From Candidatus Bathyarchaeum sp. (GTDB lineage: Archaea > Thermoproteota > Bathyarchaeia > Bathyarchaeales > Bathyarchaeaceae), in assembly GCA_026014495.1 (NCBI GenBank), contig JAOZIF010000013.1, forward strand, positions 1-59,230: a stretch of 59,230 bases of DNA. The letters run 5' to 3'. Every line of letters begins with the position of its first letter. The first letter of the stretch is position 1. The notes beneath the pieces were generated by a model. It searched no databases. It was given only the letters and a program-made list of their open reading frames with translations, and had not been told where the DNA came from. The position numbers were made by a program, and so were the translations under genes. Below are positions 1 through 8,112 of this stretch, piece after piece.

Positions 1-54
1 TCATGGAGGCCTTTGGAGCCTCTGACGGGAGTTCGAATCTCCCCCGGGCTACCA
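1..54 (+). tRNA. tRNA-Gln(UUG), 3' part; 5' end lies outside the window
   Basis: Only the 3' part of the tRNA is present. The anticodon arm is visible at 6-22 (GAGGC/GCCTC stem, loop CTTTGGA, anticodon TTG at 13-15). A 4-nt variable loop follows, then the T-arm at 27-43 (GGGAG, TTCGAAT, CTCCC), the 3' acceptor strand CCGGGCT at 44-50, discriminator A51 and an encoded CCA at 52-54. The D-arm and 5' acceptor strand are upstream of the window. Confidence 0.85.
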
Positions 55-103
55 CATTGCATGACACAATTTCTCTTTTGGACTTCAAGTTTCCATTGAT
101 GCC

Positions 104-862
104 TCAGAACAGTGGTTCAGACGCAACAGAAGCCCAAAGCCTTTCCGCATCTTTTTCTTGTGTTTTTGTTCCAGTAACTGCAAGGAGGTAGCTTCCTTCT
201 GCACCGCAGACTCCGCCGCTTGCAATCAGTTCTGCAGTGGCGCCTGTCAATTGTTTTATGGCCTCGATTTCGGTGAACACTTGACTTGGAACAAGAAACA
301 TGCGGTAGCCGTCTGCTTCGGGTGCGTTCAGTTTTTCGGTTAAGGCGTGAAGGTCAGTGTTGACGCGTTTTTCCAAGCCCACTGGAATAATTAACTTCAC
401 GCGGCGCCCAGCCACAGCCTGCATTGCCAAAGCAATAGTTCCCGCTTTTGGGTGTCCAATCAGGACCGCTGCCTGTTTGCGTTTCATGTCTAGCGCGTTT
501 GCGCCTTTCAAAATCACGTCGCCTTCCTTTAGAGAGTCCACTACGTCTCCGATTGTTTTTCCTTTTTGCCATACGCCATCTGTTATGATTACGTCGCCTG
601 GAAACTTGCTTTCGTCTTCCAATCTTCCTTCTGTAGTTACGGTTCCGCTTGGCGGCAGGGTGATTCCTCTGAAAAAATGTGTTTTGGAAAATCCTTTGAT
701 GTCAAGATGTTTGAGAATTTCTTCGGCTACGTATCCGTTTGTGGTGCCTGCGATGATGGCCAGTGTACCCTTTTTGAGGGTGCTCAAGACTTGTGGGTTA
801 GCTGCTAGTGCTTTAGCGATTAGCCGTTTTCCTGCTGATGGCGTAAATGTAAGTTGCTTCAT
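104..862 (-). CDS. Conserved protein of unknown function
   Basis: A 252-residue cytosolic-looking protein that I cannot place in a named family with confidence. It has no signal peptide or membrane segment. The sequence alternates predicted strands and helices and has several glycine-rich turns (IIAGTTNGY near residue 40, SGGVCGAEGSYL near 220), which suggests an alpha/beta fold with a ligand site. The ATG at 862 is preferred over an in-frame GTG at 871 because a GTGG Shine-Dalgarno-like stretch sits five bases before it. The gene converges on the tRNA-Gln and shows no operon partner. Confidence 0.75.
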   Translation of the reverse strand: MKQLTFTPSAGKRLIAKALAANPQVLSTLKKGTLAIIAGTTNGYVAEEILKHLDIKGFSKTHFFRGITLPPSGTVTTEGRLEDESKFPGDVIITDGVWQKGKTIGDVVDSLKEGDVILKGANALDMKRKQAAVLIGHPKAGTIALAMQAVAGRRVKLIIPVGLEKRVNTDLHALTEKLNAPEADGYRMFLVPSQVFTEIEAIKQLTGATAELIASGGVCGAEGSYLLAVTGTKTQEKDAERLWASVASEPLF

Positions 863-1101
863 TAAAACCACTTTCTTGTTGTGTTTAGCTATTACAGAGC
901 ATATGCATTAAAGCTTAATCCTGAAGACGCCCACTAGACGTGAATCTCTTCGGGTACAATTGTATATTAATTCAAAGATGCAATACCCTTCTGTTTTAAC
1001 ATCGGAACCTTGAACGAAACAAAAACCTGAATTCAGAAAAGAAAATAAAGACACGGTGATACACATCCTTAAAACGCAAAACAAGAATGTGGTGTGTATT
1101 A

Positions 1102-2592
1102 ATGAAACTGTCAAGAAATCGTTTAGCTGTTGCACTTCTTATAATGTTGATTGTAACAGTCGCCGTTATCAGTTATACTTTGTTTGAAAGCACCACTTCA
1201 AAACAGTTCTATGTTGGTGTTACATACTGCGGAAATTCTGAGCAGGAAGCAATGCTTCTAATCGATAAAGTCAAAGACTACAGCAACCTGTTTGTTTTGC
1301 AGTCTGGTTCGTTGCAGTATAACCTTGCTGCGGTGGAACAGATATGCGATTACGCAGTTAATTCGGGGTTAAATGTAATTGTTTATTTTAGCGTGAACGA
1401 AGTCCAACAAAATGCTTCCATCTCCTTTGTCAATACTGCACAGGAACGTTGGGGCAACAACTTCTTGGGCTTGTATTTTGGAGATGAACCTGGAGGGAAA
1501 ATGCTCGGGTCTCTCTTGGGCTGGGGTCAGTCTCCCATGGACTTGGGTTATATCCCTAGTTTAGGCGGCAATTTCTCTATGAGCTACCTTGGTTTTTCTG
1601 TCAAACAACAAAATGGCTCTATTGCAATTACAAGAACATTTGAGTTTTCAGGTGAAATCCATTTAACTTACATGGACGTAGTTAATTCAAATACCACAAG
1701 CATAACTTATTTTACAAATGGCACAATCAGAAGGGGCTACAGCTTTTTTGGGGATGATGCTGCAATAAATGAATTTTTGATATACTATCCAAACGGTACT
1801 GTTACATTGCAAAAAGGTGCGTCAGCCCCCTATATAGTTACAGACAGGGGAAATATTTCTCAGTTTGAACCATACCAACAAGTCTGGGATTCACGCACAC
1901 TTCCAACATATGATGAGATAGCAACGGCGCATATCGAAAGTAAACAATCACCACTAGAGTGGATACACAATAAAGTTGAAGTTAACATTTTCACTTCTGA
2001 TTTCGCTCTTTACTGGTGGGATTATCAAATCGGTTATGACATTGTTCTCGCACAGCTCGGCTGGAACCACACTTTAGCTCAGGATATAGCGTTAGTGCGA
2101 GGCGCAGCGCAGACGCAAAACAAGAATTGGGGTACAATAATCACATGGAAATACAATAATTCGCCCTACTTGGACAGCGGCGAAGCAATCTACGAACAGA
2201 TGCGTATGTCATATGAATGTGGAGCAGAATACGTCATAATTTTCAACTACGCCGAAGACATGCAGGGACCATACGGAACATTACAAGAAGAGCACTTTCA
2301 GGCATTAGAACGATTCTGGAATGAGGTTGTAAGCTCGCCTGAAGTTAAACAGGGGTCAGTTAAAGCTGAGGCAGTTCTGGTTTTGCCCAGAAACTATGGA
2401 TGGGGCATGCGGAATCCTGATGATACACTCTGGGGATTATGGAACGGTGACGAAAACTCACAGCAAATATGGCAGATTTCACGTAATCTTCTTGACCAGT
2501 ATGACTATGGTTTGGACATAGTTTATGATGACCCAGCGTACCCTGTCAATGGAAAATACAGCAAAATTTTCTATTGGAACCAAACAAGTTAA
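1102..2592 (+). CDS. Exported or membrane-anchored protein with a TIM-barrel-like, glycoside-hydrolase-like region
   Basis: A 496-residue protein with one hydrophobic N-terminal segment (about residues 7-29: AVALLIMLIVTVAVISY) that anchors or exports it; the rest should be outside the cell. It contains motifs such as FLGLYFGDEPGG and a later CGAEYVIIFNYAEDMQG, in the style of TIM-barrel glycosidase-like proteins in which acidic residues end beta strands. The family is not certain. There are many N-x-S/T sequons. The ATG at 1102 is chosen because GGTG at 1091-1094 lies seven bases upstream; an upstream in-frame ATG at 1087 has no such site. It ends abruptly after FYWNQTS with no C-terminal anchor, so a C-terminal truncation relative to relatives is possible. 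Confidence 0.7.
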   Translation: MKLSRNRLAVALLIMLIVTVAVISYTLFESTTSKQFYVGVTYCGNSEQEAMLLIDKVKDYSNLFVLQSGSLQYNLAAVEQICDYAVNSGLNVIVYFSVNEVQQNASISFVNTAQERWGNNFLGLYFGDEPGGKMLGSLLGWGQSPMDLGYIPSLGGNFSMSYLGFSVKQQNGSIAITRTFEFSGEIHLTYMDVVNSNTTSITYFTNGTIRRGYSFFGDDAAINEFLIYYPNGTVTLQKGASAPYIVTDRGNISQFEPYQQVWDSRTLPTYDEIATAHIESKQSPLEWIHNKVEVNIFTSDFALYWWDYQIGYDIVLAQLGWNHTLAQDIALVRGAAQTQNKNWGTIITWKYNNSPYLDSGEAIYEQMRMSYECGAEYVIIFNYAEDMQGPYGTLQEEHFQALERFWNEVVSSPEVKQGSVKAEAVLVLPRNYGWGMRNPDDTLWGLWNGDENSQQIWQISRNLLDQYDYGLDIVYDDPAYPVNGKYSKIFYWNQTS

Positions 2593-2710
2593 GGTCAATT
2601 TTTGCTTGCTATAGGTTCGTTAATTTCTTGTCATTCACTGTAGCAGTCAATTGTGGAACTTTTGGAGCCTTTGATTGGGTTATAATTTCTTGTGGGTATC
2701 CATTTTGAGT

Positions 2711-3490
2711 TTAATTTATTGCTGCTATTGGCTTGATTGGTATTATGTTCGCTATTTTGTTGTGGTAGTTCACTGTTACTTCAACGCCATAAACTGATTG
2801 TATGCCATCGGGAGTTAGCACTGAAGATGCATTGCCCGCGGCGAATATTTTTCCGTTTTTCATCATGACGATTTTGTCACAATATCTGGATGCTAGATTT
2901 AGGTCGTGAATTGCAACTACTGCAGCAAGTTTTTGTTTTGTGACTAGCTCGTGTGCTAGTTCCATTACTTCTAGTTGGTGTTTTATGTCAAGGTTGCTTG
3001 TTGGTTCGTCTAACAGTAGAACTTTTGCTTCTTGGGCTACTGATCTTGCAATGAGGGCTCTTTGTTGTTCTCCGCCGCTTAATTCGTTGAAGTTGCGTAA
3101 TGCGAGGTGCTCGATTCCTAGGAGAGCTAGGACTTGCCATGTTTTTTCAACATCTTTTTGGCTGCTTTGCCATGCGATGTGTGGTCTTCTACCCATTAGA
3201 ACGATTTCGAAGACTGTTAGTGCTTGAGGGCTAACTGAGTTTTGTGGAACGTATCCTACATGTTTTGCGATTTGTAGTCTGCTCATTTTCTGTATTTCAT
3301 TGTCGTTGAGTATGATGCTTCCGGATTTGGGTTTGAGTATTTTGTTTATGCACTTGAGTAGCGTGGTTTTTCCTGAACCATTGGGTCCTATTATTCCAAG
3401 AATCTGTGATTCTTGGAGTTCAAAAGACACTCCGTCAAGGGATAGAGAACTGTTATAGCTAAATGTAACGTCGCTGACTGTTAGTTTCAT
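2711..3490 (-). CDS. ABC transporter ATP-binding protein, iron-siderophore/cobalamin type (FepC/BtuD family)
   Basis: Cytoplasmic ATPase of a metal-complex importer, about 259 residues. Walker A is GPNGSGKTT (about 35-43), a Q-loop VGYVPQN follows, the signature is LSGGEQQR, Walker B is VLLLDEPTSNLD, and the switch His is in AIHDLNLA. The pattern is that of the iron chelate/cobalamin subfamily. The ATG at 3490 has AGGT eight bases upstream, better than the in-frame TTG at 3499. It is transcribed divergently from the binding-protein gene; the matching permease is at 5928-7010, so the importer genes lie on two divergent transcripts around a shared regulatory region at 3500-3570. Confidence 0.93.
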   Translation of the reverse strand: MKLTVSDVTFSYNSSLSLDGVSFELQESQILGIIGPNGSGKTTLLKCINKILKPKSGSIILNDNEIQKMSRLQIAKHVGYVPQNSVSPQALTVFEIVLMGRRPHIAWQSSQKDVEKTWQVLALLGIEHLALRNFNELSGGEQQRALIARSVAQEAKVLLLDEPTSNLDIKHQLEVMELAHELVTKQKLAAVVAIHDLNLASRYCDKIVMMKNGKIFAAGNASSVLTPDGIQSVYGVEVTVNYHNKIANIIPIKPIAAIN

Positions 3491-3530
3491 TTTGGTCAAC
3501 CTATGTTCTATATGGAAACGAAAAGTATAA

Positions 3531-3558
3531 GTGTTACCTTTTTATGAAACAGTAACAC
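3531..3558. promoter_or_regulatory. Inverted repeat in a divergent promoter region; candidate operator
   Basis: GTGTTAC at 3531-3537 is perfectly mirrored by GTAACAC at 3552-3558, centred between the divergent ABC ATPase and binding-protein genes. An AT-rich GTATAAG lies just left of it (about 3525-3531) and may be a TATA element for one direction. A metal- or corrinoid-responsive repressor site is the simplest reading; the regulator is not identified. Confidence 0.45.
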
Positions 3559-3570
3559 GGTGTGAATAAA

Positions 3571-5067
3571 ATGAAAAAACGTGTTACCATCGCGATAATA
3601 CTCTCACTCATAATCGTTAGCTCCGTAATAATTGCAGGATGTAGCCTAAACTGGTTCGATCAAGGTGAATCTGAATCGCCCGAAGCCGAGTCGCCAGAAA
3701 CTGAAGAACCAGAAACCGAAATACCTGATACTGAATCTCCTGAAACTGAATCACCAGAAGAAGAACAACCTGAAGTAACGCACCTAAATTTGGCTCTTGA
3801 GATTTTTGGAAACGCCAACATGGACGACACAATAGACGACAGCGACGTTACATATCTGCAGCAAATCATTGACGGAAGCGCCACTGAAACACAGTTTGCG
3901 GATGCAACCTACGACGGTAACGTAGATGAAAACGACATCGAACAAGTCAACGCCATCATAAACGGTGATGCTTCATACATCACGTTACTGGATGGCAACG
4001 GCGAACTACTAACAGTATCCCTTCCCGTAAACCGCATAGTAATCGAGTATCTTAGTAACGCTGAACTGGTTCGCATACTAGAACTTGAGGACAATGTTGT
4101 TGGAATCGATTATGCTGTTGATCAACTCAAAGAGTTCTATTTCCCAGAAAACGCTAATTTAGTCTGTGTTGGACAACTGTATACTCCCGACTACGAGGCA
4201 GTTCTCAACGTAGACCCCGACGTATTATTGACTTTCAGCAAAGCTACTGAAGAAAAAGCCGAAAAGCTACCCAGCGTTGACGTGGTCTATCTAGGATTGT
4301 ACTACCCAAACGTGACATATCCCGAGGACTCAAGCTTTGTTCAGGGCATACTAAAAGCAGGTTACATCTTTGACAGAGTAACCCAAGCACGAGCCTATGT
4401 CGATTGGATTTTAGACTTAACTGACACCCTTAGTTCCCAAACAAGCAATCTTGCAGAAACTGAAAAACATTCAGTGTTCATAACAAACTACCCATACGAC
4501 GGCGCCGCTACAACAGTTAAAGCATATGTTACAATTGACACGCTAGGTCAGGTGTGTATCTTAGCTGGAGGCGCAAACATAGGGCAATCTTTGTCGGGTT
4601 ATTTTGATTCATCGTCAATTGCAGTTGATGCAGAATGGTTAATTGAATCAAATCCTGAATACATTTTCTTGCATACAGTACAGTACACTTATAGTGGCAT
4701 AGCGAAAGGTGACCCTAACCATGGCTATAATATTGACAACGCAACCAGCATAATGACCTGCGTAGGTGAATACCTCACCCAACCAGAATTTGCAAACATA
4801 GACGCCATAAAGAACGGAAACGTCTACATCATCGCAGGAGACTTCAGAAACAATGCAATGGGCGGCACTTTAGGCGCTGTTTACATGGCAAAGATACTTC
4901 ATCCTGATGTGTTTACTGACTTAGACCCCGAAGCAATACACCAAGAATACATAACACGATTCCTGCGTTTGGACTACAGCTTAGATGAGCACGGAATCTT
5001 TATGTATCCTACCATAAACACTACTGGCGATTTGATGGGAATACCAGACAGCTATGCGGTAGACTAA
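3571..5067 (+). CDS. ABC transporter substrate-binding lipoprotein with an N-terminal dockerin-like module
   Basis: Extracytoplasmic binding protein of about 498 residues. A short signal ends in a lipobox (IIAGC), followed by an acidic linker rich in E-S-P and E-T-P repeats (about 30-70). Next come two EF-hand-like calcium-loop/helix units typical of dockerin type I (NANMDDTIDDSDVTYLQQII and DATYDGNVDENDIEQVNAII). A BtuF/FepB-type periplasmic-binding fold then runs from about residue 140 to the end (VNRIVIEYLSNAELVRIL, DPDVLLTF). ATG 3571 is preferred over GTG 3562 because GGTG lies eight bases before it. The ligand could be an iron chelate, a corrinoid or another metal complex; sequence alone does not decide. 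Confidence 0.88.
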   Translation: MKKRVTIAIILSLIIVSSVIIAGCSLNWFDQGESESPEAESPETEEPETEIPDTESPETESPEEEQPEVTHLNLALEIFGNANMDDTIDDSDVTYLQQIIDGSATETQFADATYDGNVDENDIEQVNAIINGDASYITLLDGNGELLTVSLPVNRIVIEYLSNAELVRILELEDNVVGIDYAVDQLKEFYFPENANLVCVGQLYTPDYEAVLNVDPDVLLTFSKATEEKAEKLPSVDVVYLGLYYPNVTYPEDSSFVQGILKAGYIFDRVTQARAYVDWILDLTDTLSSQTSNLAETEKHSVFITNYPYDGAATTVKAYVTIDTLGQVCILAGGANIGQSLSGYFDSSSIAVDAEWLIESNPEYIFLHTVQYTYSGIAKGDPNHGYNIDNATSIMTCVGEYLTQPEFANIDAIKNGNVYIIAGDFRNNAMGGTLGAVYMAKILHPDVFTDLDPEAIHQEYITRFLRLDYSLDEHGIFMYPTINTTGDLMGIPDSYAVD

Positions 5068-5142
5068 CCGCTTTATATCCCTTTTTTTCTTAGAAATATA
5101 TGAACCCTTTTTGTAATACAAAATGAAGAGGTTAAACAAACA

Positions 5143-5946
5143 TTGGGACTAATAAACTGGCAGGAACTATGGGAAATCAAACTCCAAAGTGCTCACCGGA
5201 CAGAACTTAACACTGTAGATTTTTGGGACAAACGTGCAAAAGGCTTTAACGAAAACATGTCACAGATGCAAAACTTGACGAAAAACCAGTTAGAAAGAAT
5301 ACAGCTAAAGCCTGAATATACTGTACTGGATGTTGGTGCGGGAGCTGGAAGATTAACAATACCTATCGCTAAACGCGTTAAACACGTTACAGCAATAGAG
5401 CCGTCAGTAAACATGTTTTCTATTTTAAAATCAAACACAACAAAAGAGAACCTGCAAAACATCACTGCCCTTAACCGTTCTTGTGAAGACTTACTTTTGG
5501 AAGATGCTGTTCAGCCACATGATGTTGTGGTTGCTTCTTTTTCTTTGTTTATGGTCAACATTGCACATGTATTAGAAAAGATGGATACGCTAGCAAACAA
5601 AACTGTATACATTTTCGTGTCCGCTTCAACGTGGATGCATGACGAACTGCAAAAAATCGTGAACGGAGACGTATCACCCATCAAGTCAAGTGACTACATC
5701 TATGTTTACAACATTCTTCACGATTTAGGCATACTTGCCAATGTTGACATCTGGAGTTCCGACTCTACACACTGCTACCACAATTTAGATGACGCCACAT
5801 CAAAATTTGGTGAAATGTACAACATAGCAGCCAACAAAAAAGCAGACCTTAGAGCATACCTTAACAAACATTTGGTAAAAGAAGACAAAAAACTTTGTTT
5901 AAAGCATGAACGGAAGACAGCGATGATATGGTGGACAAAAACCTAG
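5143..5946 (+). CDS. Class I SAM-dependent methyltransferase within the ABC importer locus
   Basis: A 267-residue cytosolic methyltransferase. SAM motif I is VLDVGAGAGRLTIP (about 66-79) with an acidic AIEPS on the next strand. It has a TTG start; GAGGT at 5128-5132 sits about ten bases before it and no in-frame ATG lies nearby. Its 3' end overlaps the permease start by 19 bases, so the two are very probably cotranscribed and translationally coupled. A methyltransferase between a binding protein and its permease suggests it modifies the imported ligand or a metallophore, but the substrate cannot be read from the sequence. Confidence 0.85.
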   Translation: MGLINWQELWEIKLQSAHRTELNTVDFWDKRAKGFNENMSQMQNLTKNQLERIQLKPEYTVLDVGAGAGRLTIPIAKRVKHVTAIEPSVNMFSILKSNTTKENLQNITALNRSCEDLLLEDAVQPHDVVVASFSLFMVNIAHVLEKMDTLANKTVYIFVSASTWMHDELQKIVNGDVSPIKSSDYIYVYNILHDLGILANVDIWSSDSTHCYHNLDDATSKFGEMYNIAANKKADLRAYLNKHLVKEDKKLCLKHERKTAMIWWTKT

Positions 5947-7010
5947 CAGCTACATCTTCTGATGCTGAAACAGAAAAGAAAAAGTACAGAAAACTAGTTG
6001 CTAAGCGGCTGCTGTTTCTTGGCATCTGTACAATCTCTTTGTTTATTGTAGCAGGTGTTTCACTTGCTGTTGGCTCAGCCTCAATATCATTTACAGAGGC
6101 TTACGCTGCAGTTTTTAACAGGTTTTTTCCAGACTACTTCAATATTAGCTCATTGGCAGATACCGTTGTGTGGCATCTAAGATTGCCGCGGATACTAATG
6201 GCGGTGCTGGCTGGCGCAATATTTGCCATGTCCGGCTCCACAACCCAAGCAGTACTACGAAATCCGCTTGCCACCCCCTACACTCTGGGCGTTTCAGCAG
6301 GCGCTGGGCTAGGCGCATCTATTGGCATAATCTTGGGCGAAGGCATACTGGGGGAACATCTGATGATTATAGGAAACGCTTTTGTTTTCTCTTTAATTCC
6401 CGCTTTCGTAATTATGCTAATGATTAAACGCAGAGGAGCAGAACCTGCAACTATAATATTGTCTGGAGTTGCTGTGATGTACGTTTTTTCTGCCTGCAAT
6501 ACTTTGCTTCAGTACTTTGCAGAGGCTAACGCTGTTAGCGCTGCGGTGTTCTGGCTTGTAGGCGACCTGTCCCGAGCAGCTTGGTGGCAGTTGCCTTATG
6601 TGTTTGTTGTGTTTGTTGCGTGTTTGGCAATTAATATCAAACTGTCATGGGACCTTAACCTCATGAAGATGGGAGACGATACCGCAAAAAGCTTGGGCGT
6701 AGAAGTAGACCGTGACAGAAAAATCGTTTTAATTGCTGCATGCGTATCTACCGCAACTGTGGTCAGTTTCACAGGCGCCATCGGCTTCATATGCCTGCTT
6801 GCACCCCACATCTGCCGCGCAATTATCGGCGGAGATGAACGGTTCTTAATCTTAGCTTCATGCCTTTTTGGTGCAAACCTGTTGCTGGTTGCTGATTTGA
6901 TAGCCCGAAGAGTTATCGCGCCAATAATGCTGCCCGTAGGAGCACTAACAGCGTTTCTAGGTGGTCCCTTGCTGCTTTATTTGCTGATACGCCGAAAGAT
7001 TTCTTATTGA
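5928..7010 (+). CDS. ABC transporter permease, FecCD/BtuC family
   Basis: A 360-residue integral membrane permease with about nine to ten hydrophobic segments. Family hallmarks are visible: LRLPRILMAVLAGAIFAMSG near 85-105, QAVLRNPLATPYTLGVSAGAGLGA near 110-133, and GAIGFICLLAPHICR near 285-300, the region that contacts the ATPase. It belongs with the divergent ATPase (2711-3490) and the binding lipoprotein (3571-5067) as one metal-chelate or corrinoid importer. An extended, charged N-terminus of about 30 residues precedes the first membrane segment. Confidence 0.93.
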   Translation: MVDKNLAATSSDAETEKKKYRKLVAKRLLFLGICTISLFIVAGVSLAVGSASISFTEAYAAVFNRFFPDYFNISSLADTVVWHLRLPRILMAVLAGAIFAMSGSTTQAVLRNPLATPYTLGVSAGAGLGASIGIILGEGILGEHLMIIGNAFVFSLIPAFVIMLMIKRRGAEPATIILSGVAVMYVFSACNTLLQYFAEANAVSAAVFWLVGDLSRAAWWQLPYVFVVFVACLAINIKLSWDLNLMKMGDDTAKSLGVEVDRDRKIVLIAACVSTATVVSFTGAIGFICLLAPHICRAIIGGDERFLILASCLFGANLLLVADLIARRVIAPIMLPVGALTAFLGGPLLLYLLIRRKISY

Positions 7011-7087
7011 ATTGTTGTTTTAGACTGGTTCAGTTGGTGTTATCCTTTTTTAACGTCATTGAAGTATAGAATTGATGGTAATGTATT

Positions 7088-8107
7088 ATGGGCTTCTTGC
7101 CAGGTAAGGTTCCAAACGAGGTTTTGGAGAAGATAGTTTTCAAAAACTTGGGCGCCAAAAGAGATGATGTTGTTCTTAGTTCATCTATAGGCGAAGATGC
7201 AGCCATAGTTAAAGCTGGAAACGAGGTTTTAGCGGTTTCGTCAGACCCGATAACAGGAGCCGAAAAGTGGCTGGGCTGGTTAGCAGTTCATGTGAGCGCT
7301 AACGACATTGCAACCCGTGGGGTTGAACCCAGATGGTTCAACTCAATTATACTGTTACCCAAAGATTCGGCAACCGAACTTGTAGAGAAGATTTGCACTC
7401 AAATGGACAAGGCAGCACGGCAACTAAGCGTTTCTATCATAGGAGGACACTGCGAAGTCACTCCTGGAATAGATCATCCAATAGTAACTGGATGCGCGAT
7501 AGGTGTTGCTGATGGCGGAAAGTATGTGACTTGTGGCGGGGCAAAAATAGGCGACAAAATAATCCTAACAAAAGGAACAGGAATAGAAGGAACCGCTATA
7601 CTTGCTTCAGACCGAAAAGAAGAGCTTCTAGATGTTTTTGATGAAAGCTTCTTGAAGAAAGCGGAAAGTTTCTTTGAAAGAATCAGTGTCGTGAAGGATG
7701 CTCTTACAGCGTTTAGAATTGGAGGCGTTTCAGCGATGCATGATCCCACTGAGGGCGGAGTCGCGGGTGGATTGCATGAGTTGGCTGACGCCGCAAACGT
7801 TGGTTTCAACGTTTATGAAAAGAAAATTTTGGTTCCTGAAGAGACACGCAAAATCTGTGAATATTTTGGTGTTGACCCTCTTCAACTCATAAGCTCTGGC
7901 TCGCTTTTGGTTGTTGCTAAAGAAGAGAAAACAGAGCAGATACTCAGCGGTTTGCCAAAGAATGGTGTTGAAGCTTCGGTGATTGGTGAGATTGTTGATC
8001 TTGCTTTGGGAAGAAACTTGTTCACATCAGCTGGAGAAAAAACTGAGCTTGTCCGACCTGACAGTGACCATCTTTGGAAAGCGCTAGAAAAGAATGCAAA
8101 AACCTGA
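7088..8107 (+). CDS. HypE-like AIR synthase-related protein
   Basis: A 339-residue member of the PurM/HypE ATP-binding superfamily. The N-terminal half holds the nucleotide-site pattern SSIGEDAAIVKAGN (about 31-45) and SANDIATRGVEPRWF (about 80-95); the C-terminal half contains HDPTEGGVAGGLHELADAA (about 218-236). This is the archaeal HypE paralogue type often annotated as a hydrogenase expression/formation protein. It ends in ALEKNAKT and lacks the C-terminal Cys that true HypE uses to pass a thiocyanate to HypF/HypC, so a role in NiFe cofactor assembly is doubtful. It converges on pyrG with a gap of five bases. Confidence 0.82.
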   Translation: MGFLPGKVPNEVLEKIVFKNLGAKRDDVVLSSSIGEDAAIVKAGNEVLAVSSDPITGAEKWLGWLAVHVSANDIATRGVEPRWFNSIILLPKDSATELVEKICTQMDKAARQLSVSIIGGHCEVTPGIDHPIVTGCAIGVADGGKYVTCGGAKIGDKIILTKGTGIEGTAILASDRKEELLDVFDESFLKKAESFFERISVVKDALTAFRIGGVSAMHDPTEGGVAGGLHELADAANVGFNVYEKKILVPEETRKICEYFGVDPLQLISSGSLLVVAKEEKTEQILSGLPKNGVEASVIGEIVDLALGRNLFTSAGEKTELVRPDSDHLWKALEKNAKT

Positions 8108-8112
8108 TTTTT

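Noticed and set aside
357-911. Long frame antisense to the 104-862 gene
   Set aside because: It mirrors the coding strand with no start signal; the minus-strand protein is the more compact, globular candidate.
3662-3780. Tandem GAATC/GAAAC-type DNA repeats
   Set aside because: They simply encode the Glu-Ser-Pro and Glu-Thr-Pro stalk of the binding lipoprotein and are not a separate repeat element.
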